Shown: in pieces, positions 28,116 through 36,562 of the stretch
Layout: every line of letters begins with the position of its first letter
How positions within the stretch are numbered: the first letter of the stretch is position 1
Origin: an uncultured Pelagibacteraceae bacterium
GTDB taxonomy: Bacteria > Pseudomonadota > Alphaproteobacteria > Pelagibacterales > Pelagibacteraceae
Direction of reading: 5' to 3'
DNA length: 64,000 nt
NCBI GenBank assembly: GCA_902536385.1
Contig: CACAWY010000003.1
Coordinates: forward strand, 62,001 to 126,000
Made by a program: the position numbers and the translations under genes
The notes under the pieces: model-generated
Database searches by the model: none
Told to the model about the DNA's origin: nothing
What the model saw: the letters and a program-made list of their open reading frames with translations, nothing else

Positions 28116-29129
28116 ATGATAATTAAAAAAATGATTAAAAAAATTAGTTTTATTACAATAATATTTATTCTTTCTATCATAAAAGTATTTGGTTCAGAGA
28201 AAAATTTTGATAGTTGGGTAAATGATTTTAAAATTCAAGCTATTGACTCAGGAATTTCAAAAAATGTTGTAGAGGATATAATGTCAAAAGTGAGGTTTTT
28301 ACCAAAAGTTATAGAATATGATAGATATCAACCAGAATTCTATGAAGATACTTTTACATATATAAAAAAAAGATCCTCTAAAAAAAAAGTAAAAGAAGGA
28401 TTAAGATTATATAAAAAAGAAAAAATTATAATTGATAAAGTTGAAAATGAATTTCAAATTGAAAAAGAACTATTGCTTGCACTCATGGGGATTGAAACTA
28501 ATTTTGGTAAATATTTAGGAAAAATGGATATCGTATCCTCATTAGCAACGTTGAGTTATGATAAACGAAGAAGTGAATTTTTTACAAAAGAATTAATAAT
28601 TTTACTTAAACTCGTAGACAATAAAATTATAGATAAAAGTATTTTATTTGGTTCATGGGCAGGTGCTTTTGGTAATTTTCAATTTATGCCTCGTACAATA
28701 AGAAATTATGCGATTGATTTTAATAATAATAAAACAATAGAATTAAAAAAAACAGAAGACTCATTTGCTTCAGCAGCAAACTATTTAAAAAAGATAGGTT
28801 GGAAAAAAAATCAGCCATGTTTTTATAAGATTGATTTGAGAAATAATATTCCAAAAAAATATTTAAATTCTTCAGCTAGAAATATTAAAAATAAAAAAAA
28901 GGCATTTTTTTTTGAAAAGTATATTCTTAATTTTAAAAATTTAGAAATTGATAAAAACTCAAATGTAGCAATAATAATACCAGATAAAGATATAATACCA
29001 GGAGCGGAAACATTAGCTCCAGCATTTATAGTATTTGAAAATTATGAAAAAATCCTTAAATGGAACAGATCTTTAAGATTTGCACTGGCAGTTTGTACTT
29101 TAAAAAATCAATTTAAAAATGAAATTTAA
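28116..29129 (+). CDS. mltB: Lytic murein transglycosylase, MltB family
   Basis: This 337-aa protein cleaves peptidoglycan glycan strands with 1,6-anhydro product formation. A signal peptide lies at about 1-26 (hydrophobic 'FITIIFILSIIKVFG'); no lipobox is seen, so it is likely soluble periplasmic. The catalytic Glu127 is in 'LALMGIETNFGKYLG', the family's ExxG/S-xFG pattern, with 'GSWAGAFGNFQFMPRTIRNYA' downstream, also diagnostic. The C-terminal putative peptidoglycan-binding domain of longer homologues is absent. It overlaps the rlpA-like gene by 11 bases and opens a run through metG. Confidence 0.9.
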   Translation: MIIKKMIKKISFITIIFILSIIKVFGSEKNFDSWVNDFKIQAIDSGISKNVVEDIMSKVRFLPKVIEYDRYQPEFYEDTFTYIKKRSSKKKVKEGLRLYKKEKIIIDKVENEFQIEKELLLALMGIETNFGKYLGKMDIVSSLATLSYDKRRSEFFTKELIILLKLVDNKIIDKSILFGSWAGAFGNFQFMPRTIRNYAIDFNNNKTIELKKTEDSFASAANYLKKIGWKKNQPCFYKIDLRNNIPKKYLNSSARNIKNKKKAFFFEKYILNFKNLEIDKNSNVAIIIPDKDIIPGAETLAPAFIVFENYEKILKWNRSLRFALAVCTLKNQFKNEI

Positions 29130-29856
29130 TTTATTAATTTTAATTCTATTGTTAAGTTCTTGTACAACCAATTATACTAAAATTGATAATCGTAAGCCTT
29201 ATTATGCCAAGGGTTTCGCTTATATTTACAGTATTAAAGATTACGAAAATAAATTGATTAAAGTAAAATTGGATAATAATTTGCTTCAAATCTCACATTC
29301 AAATCTTAAATTAGGGGCAATGGTAAAATTAATAAATCCAAAAACAAAGGAACAATTAACAATTAAAAATACTAAAAAAATTAACTATCCAGATTTTTAT
29401 AAAATTCTTATAACTAAGAAAGTCGCTGATGAATTAAATATTGATGATCAATTACCCTTAGTTGAAGTTTTAGAAATAAGAAAAAATAAATCATTCATTG
29501 CTGAAAAAGCAAAGATTTATCAAGAAGAAAAAAAACTTCCTGAGAAAGCTCCAGTTGCGTCCGTACAAATTGATAACATCTCAAAAAAAAAAGATAAAAC
29601 TAAGAAAATAAAAGATAAAGAAATTTTTATTCTTGTAGGTACTTTTTATTTAATTGAATCAGCTGAATTTTTAAAGCAAAGAATCGCAAAAGAAATAGCG
29701 AACTATGATAGAAACAAAATAAAAATTAAAAGAAAAAATTCAAAGGAAATTGAAGTAATATCAGGACCTTATAAGTCTGTTAATTTACTTAAAAATGACT
29801 ACATTAAACTTAAAAATATAGGTTTTGAAGAAATGGATATTTTTATAAATGACTAA
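29119..29856 (+). CDS. rlpA: RlpA-like lipoprotein with SPOR domain and degenerate double-psi barrel
   Basis: RlpA proteins act at the division septum on peptidoglycan. This 245-aa protein has a lipoprotein signal ending 'LLLSSC' (Cys15), a central region resembling the RlpA double-psi barrel ('HSNLKLGAMVKLINP', then 'KILITKKVADELNI'), a Lys-rich linker, and a C-terminal SPOR-like domain (about 170-243, 'EIFILVGTFYLIESAEFLKQRI'). The catalytic barrel signature (usually VRVNDRGPF) is not present; the aligned stretch reads 'LTIKNTKKINYPDF'. It is therefore probably a glycan-binding, non-catalytic form. Gene order mltB-rlpA-dacC supports the identity. Confidence 0.72.
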   Translation: MKFNLLILILLLSSCTTNYTKIDNRKPYYAKGFAYIYSIKDYENKLIKVKLDNNLLQISHSNLKLGAMVKLINPKTKEQLTIKNTKKINYPDFYKILITKKVADELNIDDQLPLVEVLEIRKNKSFIAEKAKIYQEEKKLPEKAPVASVQIDNISKKKDKTKKIKDKEIFILVGTFYLIESAEFLKQRIAKEIANYDRNKIKIKRKNSKEIEVISGPYKSVNLLKNDYIKLKNIGFEEMDIFIND

Positions 29857-30997
29857 AAAAATTTTTATATTGCTTACATTTTTATCTTTGAATTTTAATC
29901 TTCTAGCTAATCCGAATATTCAAGCGCGGACTGGTATTTTAGTTGATTTTCATTCTGATGAAATTCTATTTGAACTAGATGCCGACTCCGTAATATATCC
30001 TGCGTCTATGACTAAAATTATGACTGCAATTATAGCATTTGACCTTTTACAAAAAAATAAACTCTCGTTAGATGATAAATTTGTAATATCTGAAAATGCT
30101 TGGAGACTATCTCAAGCTGGTTATTCATCAATGTTTATAATGATAAATGATCAAGTTTCAGTAGAAAATTTACTAAAGGGAATTATTGTTGCTTCAGGTA
30201 ACGATGCCTGCATTGCTTTAGCAGAGGGAATTGCAGGATCAGAGGAAAATTTTGCTCAAATGATGAACGAAAAAGCAATAGAAATCGGGATGACATCTTC
30301 AAACTTTACAAACTCTTCTGGAATAAATGATCCTGATAATGTTTCAACTGTTCGAGATATAGCTTTAATGTCAAAATATTTAATTCAGAATTATCCAAAT
30401 TATTATGAACTATTCAAGGAAACAACTTTTACCTGGGATAGGACAGGCGGCGATCCAATAAAGCAGGGAAATAGAAACCCACTCCTTTATAAAAATGTTG
30501 GGGTAGATGGAATTAAAACTGGTTATTTAGCAGTTGAAAAATATTCTCTTGCTAGCACAATGAAAAAAAATGACAGACGGGTAATAGCAGTTGCGTCAGG
30601 CTTTCAAAATAAAAATCAAAGAAGCAAAGAGTCGCTCAAATTATTAAACTGGGGTTTTAGAAATACTAATACTTTTGAAATATCAAAAAAAGATGTAACA
30701 TTTTTTGAATTAGAAACTTGGCTTGGAAAAGATGAAAAAATTAAAGCTATATCAAATGATGATTTTTATTTAACTATAAATAAAAAAGATATAAGACATT
30801 TAAATATATTTCTACAGTATGATGGTCCTATTAAAGCACCTATCTCTAAAGGCGAAAAAATAGCAGATTTAGTTATAAAAAAAAAAGATCAAATTATCAA
30901 AACTTTACCGCTCTTTGCTTCAACAGATTTAAAAAAAGTAAATTTCTTTAAAAGTCTTGTAACCTCAATAAATTATTTAATTTGGGGTGATGTATAA
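29849..30997 (+). CDS. dacC: D-alanyl-D-alanine carboxypeptidase (PBP5/6 family)
   Basis: This enzyme trims the terminal D-Ala of peptidoglycan stem peptides. It is a 382-aa protein with a signal peptide (about 1-20, ending 'NLLA'). The penicillin-binding motifs are Ser53-xx-Lys56 in 'YPASMTKIMTA', SGN in 'IVASGNDACIALAEG', and KTG in 'GVDGIKTGYLAV'. The C-terminal ~100 residues form the PBP5_C domain and an amphipathic end suited to membrane attachment. It overlaps rlpA and tmk by 8 bases each. Confidence 0.93.
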   Translation: MTKKIFILLTFLSLNFNLLANPNIQARTGILVDFHSDEILFELDADSVIYPASMTKIMTAIIAFDLLQKNKLSLDDKFVISENAWRLSQAGYSSMFIMINDQVSVENLLKGIIVASGNDACIALAEGIAGSEENFAQMMNEKAIEIGMTSSNFTNSSGINDPDNVSTVRDIALMSKYLIQNYPNYYELFKETTFTWDRTGGDPIKQGNRNPLLYKNVGVDGIKTGYLAVEKYSLASTMKKNDRRVIAVASGFQNKNQRSKESLKLLNWGFRNTNTFEISKKDVTFFELETWLGKDEKIKAISNDDFYLTINKKDIRHLNIFLQYDGPIKAPISKGEKIADLVIKKKDQIIKTLPLFASTDLKKVNFFKSLVTSINYLIWGDV

Positions 30998-31637
30998 AAA
31001 AAAACCTTATTTTATTGTTTTTGAGGGTGTTGAAGGTTGCGGAAAATCTTACCAGAGTAAAAAACTTTTTTTTAAGTTAAAACGAGCAAATATTAGTGCA
31101 TTACTAACAAGAGAACCAGGGGGCACAAAAAGTGCTGAATTAATTAGAAATTTAATTCTAAAGGATTATTTTAATAAATCTAAAAAAGAAAAATTCGACA
31201 AATATACAGATACTTTGTTGTATTTAGCAGCAAGAAACGAACATGTTAAAAATAAAATATTTCCAGCTTTGAAAAAAAAACAAATAGTAATTTGTGATAG
31301 ATTTATAGACTCTACTATTACTTATCAAGCAATTGGAAAAAAAGTAAATTTAAATTTTATAAACTCTATACATAAATATATATTAAAAGGACTTAAACCA
31401 GATTTAACTTTTGTTTTGAAAGTATCTGCAAAATCATCTAAAAAGAGATTATTAAAAAGAAAATCAAAAAACAGATATGATAATTTTCCACAATCTTTTT
31501 ATAACAAAGTTCAAAGATCGTTTCTTAATTTAGCAAAAAATAAAAAAAACTATTATATTTTAGAATCATCAAAAAATGATAGATTTTTAGAGGAAAAAAT
31601 TTTTAAAATTACGTCAAAACACTTAAATTTAAAATGA
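30990..31637 (+). CDS. tmk: Thymidylate kinase
   Basis: Tmk phosphorylates dTMP to dTDP. The 215-aa protein has the P-loop 'FEGVEGCGKSYQSKKL' at the N-terminus, then 'LTREPGGTKSAELIR', 'YLAARNEHV' and 'ICDRFIDSTITYQ', the family's DRY/FxDSxxAYQ motif. The ATG at 30990 is used rather than the GTG at 30987 in the track. It sits between dacC and holB, the standard alphaproteobacterial order, and overlaps holB by 4 bases. Confidence 0.95.
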   Translation: MYKKKPYFIVFEGVEGCGKSYQSKKLFFKLKRANISALLTREPGGTKSAELIRNLILKDYFNKSKKEKFDKYTDTLLYLAARNEHVKNKIFPALKKKQIVICDRFIDSTITYQAIGKKVNLNFINSIHKYILKGLKPDLTFVLKVSAKSSKKRLLKRKSKNRYDNFPQSFYNKVQRSFLNLAKNKKNYYILESSKNDRFLEEKIFKITSKHLNLK

Positions 31638-32560
31638 AATTATCAGAATATTTTGATCCTAGGAAAAGCATCAAATTAATTGGACATTATAATGAATTTA
31701 ACTTGTTAAAGAACTTAATTGATAATGATAAAATTCCTAGAGTTATTATGTTAACCGGTGATAAAGGAATAGGCAAAGCAACTTTTATAACTCATATTCT
31801 ACACTATTACTTTGATAAAAATAATTACGACTTACCAAATAATATGATAGTAAAAAAAGATAATTTTAAAAACTTATTTTTAAATAATTTATATCCTAAT
31901 ATTAATTACTTGAATAATGATACTTCTGTAAATATCGGTATAGATAATGTACGAGATCTAAAAAAAAGACTTACAAAGACTTTAATGAATAATAAAAAAA
32001 GATTTATAATTTTGGATAGCATTGAAACTTTAAATATTAATACTTTAAATGGTTTGTTAAAAACTATCGAGGAACCAAGCGAAAAAAATTTTTTTATATT
32101 AATAAACAATAAATCTAAACCAGTTTTAGAAACCATAAAATCAAGGTCTTTAGAAATACATATGAACTTAAATAAAGATGAAAGAATAAAAACTATTAAT
32201 TATTTATTGGAATTATTTGATCAAGATTTAAATTTTAAAAAAGATCTTCTGAAAGTTTCTCCAGGAAATTTTATAAAATTCAACTATATTTTTAAAGAGA
32301 AAAAATTAGTGTTAGAAGAAAAACTTTTAAAAAATATTGACTTAATTTTAAATCTTTATAGAAAAGAAAAAGAAACATTTTACAGAGACTTTCTTTTATT
32401 TTTTATAGATTATTTTTTACAAATAAACTTTATTTCTAAAACTATTAATAAAGATGAACTTATTAAAAATAGAACTTTTTATATCAAAAAAATAAATGAA
32501 TTTTTTTTATATAATTTAAATCAAAATACTTTATTGAACTCATTAGAGAGAAGTTTTTAA
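31634..32560 (+). CDS. holB: DNA polymerase III delta' subunit
   Basis: HolB is a clamp-loader subunit. The 308-aa protein keeps the AAA+ fold: 'LTGDKGIGKATFITHI' (P-loop like), 'VNIGIDNVRDLKKRL', 'FIILDSIETLNINTLNGLLKTIEEP' (Walker B region and sensor 1), and 'TIKSRSLEIHM'. The four-Cys zinc module of E. coli delta' is absent, and the C-terminal collar domain is short. Gene order tmk-holB-metG confirms the call. It overlaps tmk by 4 bases and metG by one. Confidence 0.85.
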   Translation: MKLSEYFDPRKSIKLIGHYNEFNLLKNLIDNDKIPRVIMLTGDKGIGKATFITHILHYYFDKNNYDLPNNMIVKKDNFKNLFLNNLYPNINYLNNDTSVNIGIDNVRDLKKRLTKTLMNNKKRFIILDSIETLNINTLNGLLKTIEEPSEKNFFILINNKSKPVLETIKSRSLEIHMNLNKDERIKTINYLLELFDQDLNFKKDLLKVSPGNFIKFNYIFKEKKLVLEEKLLKNIDLILNLYRKEKETFYRDFLLFFIDYFLQINFISKTINKDELIKNRTFYIKKINEFFLYNLNQNTLLNSLERSF

Positions 32561-34101
32561 TGAGTAAAAATTTTTATATTACAACGCCTATCTATTATCC
32601 ATCGGGTAAACCTCATATGGGTCATGCATATTCAAGTATTGTTGCAGACATTTTTGCTCGTTTTAAAAGAATAGAGGGTTCTAATGTTTTATTTTTAACT
32701 GGAACTGATGAACATGGGCAAAAAATTCAAAAAGAGGCACAAAAAAAAAACAAAGATCCAAAAATATTTTGTGACGAATTATCAGAAAAATTTCGATCAT
32801 TAACAAAAATATTAAACTTAACTAATAATGACTTTATTAGAACTACAGAAGATAGACATTTTAAAGCAGTCAATGAAATTTGGAACAGATTAACCAAGTC
32901 TGGTGATATATATCTCGACAAGTATAGTGGGTGGTACTCTGTTTCAGACGAGGCTTACTATGATACAGACGAGATTGAAGAAGTGAATGGAAAGAAAATT
33001 TCAAAAATTTCAGGATCACCAGTCGAATGGGTGGAGGAAGAGTCTTATTTCTTTAAGTTATCAGCATGGCAAAAAAAACTACTTGAGTATTATAATAGTA
33101 ATAAAGAATTCATACTTCCAGTTTCAAGAAAAAATGAGGTTATAAAATTTGTTGAAAAAGGTTTGAAAGATTTATCAATAAGTAGAACTTCTTTTTCATG
33201 GGGCATACCTGTACCCAATAATTCTAAGCACATAATTTACGTTTGGTTAGATGCACTTACAAATTATTTAAGTGCACTTAACTTTCCTGATATTAATAAT
33301 GATAAATATAAAAGTTTTTGGCCAGCCGATGTTCATATTATTGGAAAAGATATTCTAAGGTTCCATGCAATTTATTGGCCAGCATTTCTTTTAGCTGCGA
33401 ATCTTCCATTACCAAAAAGAGTTTTCGGGCATGGTTGGATTTTATCAGATGAAAAAAAAATGTCTAAATCATTAGGAAACATATTAGACCCATTAGAAAT
33501 AATAAATAAATATGGAATTGATCAGTTGAGATATTATTTAGTTAAAGAAGTGTCTTTAGGTAATGATGGTAGCATATCGATGGAAAACTTAAAAAATTGT
33601 ATTAATAACGATTTAGCAAATAATTATGGAAATTTATGTCAAAGAGTTTTTTCTTTTATAAAAAAAAATTGTAATAACAAAATTCCATTTTCAAAAAATT
33701 TAATGAAAAATGATCTTAATTTAATAAATAATATTAAAAAAAAAATACCTGAATTAATCAAATTAATTGACAAGCAAAATTTAAATGAATACATAAAATT
33801 AGTAGTTAGTTTCTCATTCGAAGCCAACAAATACTTTAATGACTCAGAACCTTGGTCTTTCAAAAAAAAAGATCCAGATAGAATGAATGCTGTTTTGTTT
33901 ACTATTTCAGAACAAATAAAAAATATATCTATACTTTTAAATCCAATAATTCCTATATCGACAAAAAAAGTTTTAGAGGCGATGAATTTAAATGAAAAAG
34001 ATATATCTATTGATACAATTAAAAAAGAAAATGTCTTTGATAATACAAAAGAATTAAAGATGTTAGATATTCTTTTTAGAAAGATAGATGATGATAATTG
34101 A
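32560..34101 (+). CDS. metG: Methionine--tRNA ligase
   Basis: MetG charges initiator and elongator tRNA-Met. The 513-aa class I enzyme has 'TPIYYPSGKPHMGHAYSSIVADIFAR' (HIGH-type) at the N-terminus and 'EKKMSKSLGN' (KMSKS) near residue 300, with the connective peptide and anticodon-binding helical domain in order. The zinc-knuckle region contains no cysteines ('YSGWYSVSDEAYYDTDEI'), as in other alphaproteobacterial MetGs. It is coupled to holB by a TAATG overlap and overlaps tatD by 14 bases. Confidence 0.96.
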   Translation: MSKNFYITTPIYYPSGKPHMGHAYSSIVADIFARFKRIEGSNVLFLTGTDEHGQKIQKEAQKKNKDPKIFCDELSEKFRSLTKILNLTNNDFIRTTEDRHFKAVNEIWNRLTKSGDIYLDKYSGWYSVSDEAYYDTDEIEEVNGKKISKISGSPVEWVEEESYFFKLSAWQKKLLEYYNSNKEFILPVSRKNEVIKFVEKGLKDLSISRTSFSWGIPVPNNSKHIIYVWLDALTNYLSALNFPDINNDKYKSFWPADVHIIGKDILRFHAIYWPAFLLAANLPLPKRVFGHGWILSDEKKMSKSLGNILDPLEIINKYGIDQLRYYLVKEVSLGNDGSISMENLKNCINNDLANNYGNLCQRVFSFIKKNCNNKIPFSKNLMKNDLNLINNIKKKIPELIKLIDKQNLNEYIKLVVSFSFEANKYFNDSEPWSFKKKDPDRMNAVLFTISEQIKNISILLNPIIPISTKKVLEAMNLNEKDISIDTIKKENVFDNTKELKMLDILFRKIDDDN

Positions 34102-34867
34102 TTCTCATTGCCATTTAACTTATGAACCCATGTCTTTATCATTAAAAGAAACAATTCATAGAGCAAATAATGACGGTGTTAAATATATGCTTACAATTTC
34201 AACAGAAGATAAAAGTTTTGAAAAAATTCTTAAAATTGTTGAAGAATTCAAAAGTGTATACGGCACATATGGAATTCATCCTCATGAAGCTAAATTTCAT
34301 AAACACATTAAAAGCAATGTTATAATAAACAAAATTAATTCTAACAAAAAAATAATTGGGATAGGGGAAACTGGTTTAGATTTTTATTATAATCACTCTG
34401 AAAAAAAAGATCAAATAAAATGTTTTGAAGAACATATATTAGCAGCGCAAAAAAATAATATGCCATTAATTGTTCATTCAAGATCTGCTGAAAATGAAAC
34501 ATTTGAGATTTTAAAAAAATTTAAAAAAGACAAAGATTTTAAGATATTAATTCATTGTTTCACAGGAACAAGAAACTTTGCATTTAAACTCCTAGATTTA
34601 GGAGCCTATATTTCAGCTAGTGGTGTTGTGACCTTTAAAAAATCAGCGGAACTTGCAAATGTATTTAAAGATATTCCAAATCAAAAAATTTTGGTTGAAA
34701 CAGATTCTCCTTACTTAGCTCCGGTACCTTTGAGAGGTAGACCAAATGAACCTAGCTATATTATACATACAGTTAAATTCTTATCTGAACTCAAAAAATT
34801 AAAATTTGAAGAATTCTCTTCTATTACATCTAAAAATTTTTTTAATTTGTTTGGTAGTTTAAATTGA
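34088..34867 (+). CDS. tatD: TatD-family metal-dependent deoxyribonuclease
   Basis: TatD-type enzymes are metal-dependent 3'-5' exonucleases of the amidohydrolase fold with roles in DNA repair and turnover. The 259-aa protein carries 'IDSHCHLTY' at the N-terminus (HxH), 'GIGETGLDFYYNHS' (Glu ligand), 'PLIVHSR', 'ILIHCFTG' and 'LVETDSPYLAPVPLRGRPNEP'. All expected ligands are present. It belongs to the conserved metG-tatD-MBL string and overlaps both neighbours. Despite the name it is not part of the Tat export system. Confidence 0.93.
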   Translation: MMIIDSHCHLTYEPMSLSLKETIHRANNDGVKYMLTISTEDKSFEKILKIVEEFKSVYGTYGIHPHEAKFHKHIKSNVIINKINSNKKIIGIGETGLDFYYNHSEKKDQIKCFEEHILAAQKNNMPLIVHSRSAENETFEILKKFKKDKDFKILIHCFTGTRNFAFKLLDLGAYISASGVVTFKKSAELANVFKDIPNQKILVETDSPYLAPVPLRGRPNEPSYIIHTVKFLSELKKLKFEEFSSITSKNFFNLFGSLN

Positions 34868-35631
34868 GCAACAAGTTTACAATTTTAGGCTGTGGAAGTT
34901 CACTTGGTTCTCCTTGGATTACAAATTATATAGGTAAATTAAAAAGAAATACAAAAAATACAAGATCAAGGTGTTGTGCTCATATACAAAAAGGGGATTT
35001 ATCTGTACTAATAGACACATCTCCTGATATTAGAAATCAACTATTAACAAATAAAATATCAAAATTAGATGCAATTTTATATACGCATGAACATGCAGAT
35101 CAAACATCTGGTATTTTTGAAATAAGACCCTTTTATTGGAAAAATAAAAAAAAAATACCAGTTTATGGAAGTAAAAGGACAATTAATGAATTAAAAAAAA
35201 AATATACCTTTTGTTTTAAAGAGAAACATGGATACAAGCCAATAATGAAAGCAAATATTTTAAGTGGAAATTTAATTTTAAAAAAAAAAAATAATTTCCT
35301 TAAAATTAAATCATTTAATGTTTTTCACGGAATGATAAAAGCTACAGGATTTATTATAGATAAGATTGGTTACATAAGCGATTGTAATAAAATACCAAAA
35401 AAAAATTTAAAATATTTATTTAATTTGGATTATTTGATTATAGACTGCCTTAGAAAAGAGAAGCATCCATCTCATTTTAATTACGAAGACGCAATGGACT
35501 TGATTAATTTAGTTAATCCAAAAAAATCAATACTAACTAACTTGCATGTTGATTTAGATTATCACAAACTTAAAAAGCAACTGCCAAAAAATATAATTCC
35601 TGCTTTTGATGGCTTAAGCTTTAAATTTTAA
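34864..35631 (+). CDS. MBL-fold metallohydrolase (PhnP-like)
   Basis: This 255-aa metallo-beta-lactamase-fold hydrolase is likely a phosphodiesterase of the PhnP-like group. Visible features are 'ILGCGSSLGSPWI' at the start, 'RSRCCAHIQKGDLSVLIDTSPDIRNQ', 'YTHEHADQTSGI' (HxHxD, with Gln replacing the usual next His), 'YISDCNKIP' and 'TNLHVDLDY'. The start is a TTG overlapping the tatD stop (TTGA); no nearby ATG retains the 'FTILGCGSS' strand. The physiological substrate is unknown. It converges on the glutathione peroxidase gene with a 4-base stop overlap. Confidence 0.83.
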   Translation: MSNKFTILGCGSSLGSPWITNYIGKLKRNTKNTRSRCCAHIQKGDLSVLIDTSPDIRNQLLTNKISKLDAILYTHEHADQTSGIFEIRPFYWKNKKKIPVYGSKRTINELKKKYTFCFKEKHGYKPIMKANILSGNLILKKKNNFLKIKSFNVFHGMIKATGFIIDKIGYISDCNKIPKKNLKYLFNLDYLIIDCLRKEKHPSHFNYEDAMDLINLVNPKKSILTNLHVDLDYHKLKKQLPKNIIPAFDGLSFKF

Positions 35632-36164
35632 ATCAATTTTTCGATAATTTTGATAAATTTTTTAGATGATGGTTTAGTAAATGAATTGAATGTATCGATG
35701 ATTTTACCATTTCGGTCAATAATAATTTTGTGGAAATTCCATTTAGGAATAGCTCCCATTCCATAACTATTTTTAGCCCATTTATAAAAAGGATGAGAAT
35801 TATTTCCGATTACATTAATTTTTTCAGTCATTGGAAATGAGATACCAAAGTTAGTCTCGCAAAAATTTTTAATTTCTTTATTTGAACCAGGTTCTTGCCT
35901 AAAATTATTTGTAGGAACTCCTATAACAATTAAATTTTTTTCTTTATATGTTGACCAAAGATTTTGAAGATCTTCATATTGAGGAGTATAACCACATCTA
36001 CTTGCAACATTTACAATTACAATCACTTTATCTTTAAATTCACTCAATTTAATAAGACCTCCATCTAGACCATTAAATTCATAATTGTAAGCTGTCTTAT
36101 TTTCCGAAGCAGCGACTTTTGTGAGAAAACTGAACATAAAAAAAAGTATTGTTATTTTTTTCAT
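35628..36164 (-). CDS. Periplasmic glutathione peroxidase-like protein
   Basis: This thiol peroxidase of the glutathione peroxidase family detoxifies peroxides. The 178-aa protein begins with a signal peptide (about 1-19, 'ILFFMFSFLTKVAAS'), pointing to the periplasm. The catalytic motif is 'NVASRCGYTPQYEDL', with Cys rather than selenocysteine; 'GVPTNNFRQEPGSN' (Gln of the catalytic triad) and 'WNFHKIIIDRNG' (Trp-Asn) follow. In the family, Cys-type enzymes usually use thioredoxin. It overlaps the SufU-like gene by 4 bases in a three-gene minus-strand unit. Confidence 0.9.
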   Translation of the reverse strand: MKKITILFFMFSFLTKVAASENKTAYNYEFNGLDGGLIKLSEFKDKVIVIVNVASRCGYTPQYEDLQNLWSTYKEKNLIVIGVPTNNFRQEPGSNKEIKNFCETNFGISFPMTEKINVIGNNSHPFYKWAKNSYGMGAIPKWNFHKIIIDRNGKIIDTFNSFTKPSSKKFIKIIEKLI

Positions 36165-36562
36165 AATTTAAGTGCTTTTATTACTGCATCAAAAGGTAAA
36201 AATATACATTTTAATCTACTAAAATTGTCGCTATTTAATAATCTTTTAAAATCAGAGTATTTTTTTGGTAATCGAATATTTTTGTGTTTAGAAATCCTTT
36301 TTAATTCTGCAAAGTCATTCTTTATATCCTCTATATATAATTTCTTTATTTTTCGAGAAAGCAAGCTAGCTGATGCTTCACAATAAATACATGACTCTGT
36401 TTCATAATTCATTGAGCTTATTTTTTTTTTATTAGCAACTATTTCTAAAACTATCTTGTCACCACAAAAAACATTTTTTAAGGAAGCTTTATGTGAATAT
36501 TTATTTTTTAATCCAACATTGGATGTATTAGATGCTAATTTGAAGATTTCATCATTAATCAT
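36161..36562 (-). CDS. SufU/IscU-like iron-sulfur cluster scaffold protein
   Basis: This 133-aa protein has the NifU_N/IscU fold, on which Fe-S clusters are assembled or to which sulfur is relayed. The three ligand cysteines are recognisable: 'KNVFCGDKIVLEI' (xxCGD), 'TESCIYCEASASLLS', and 'RLKCIFLPFDAVIKAL' (RxxC, usually RxxCaxLpw.al). The arrangement is nearer to SufU than to IscU, as the IscU LPPVK motif is absent. The partners SufS/IscS are not in the window. It overlaps both nhaA and the peroxidase by 4 bases. Confidence 0.82.
   Translation of the reverse strand: MINDEIFKLASNTSNVGLKNKYSHKASLKNVFCGDKIVLEIVANKKKISSMNYETESCIYCEASASLLSRKIKKLYIEDIKNDFAELKRISKHKNIRLPKKYSDFKRLLNSDNFSRLKCIFLPFDAVIKALKL

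Noticed and set aside
33639-34166. 175-aa minus-strand ORF over the metG/tatD junction
   Set aside because: Antisense to two well-supported genes; low-complexity Phe/Ile/Ser composition.
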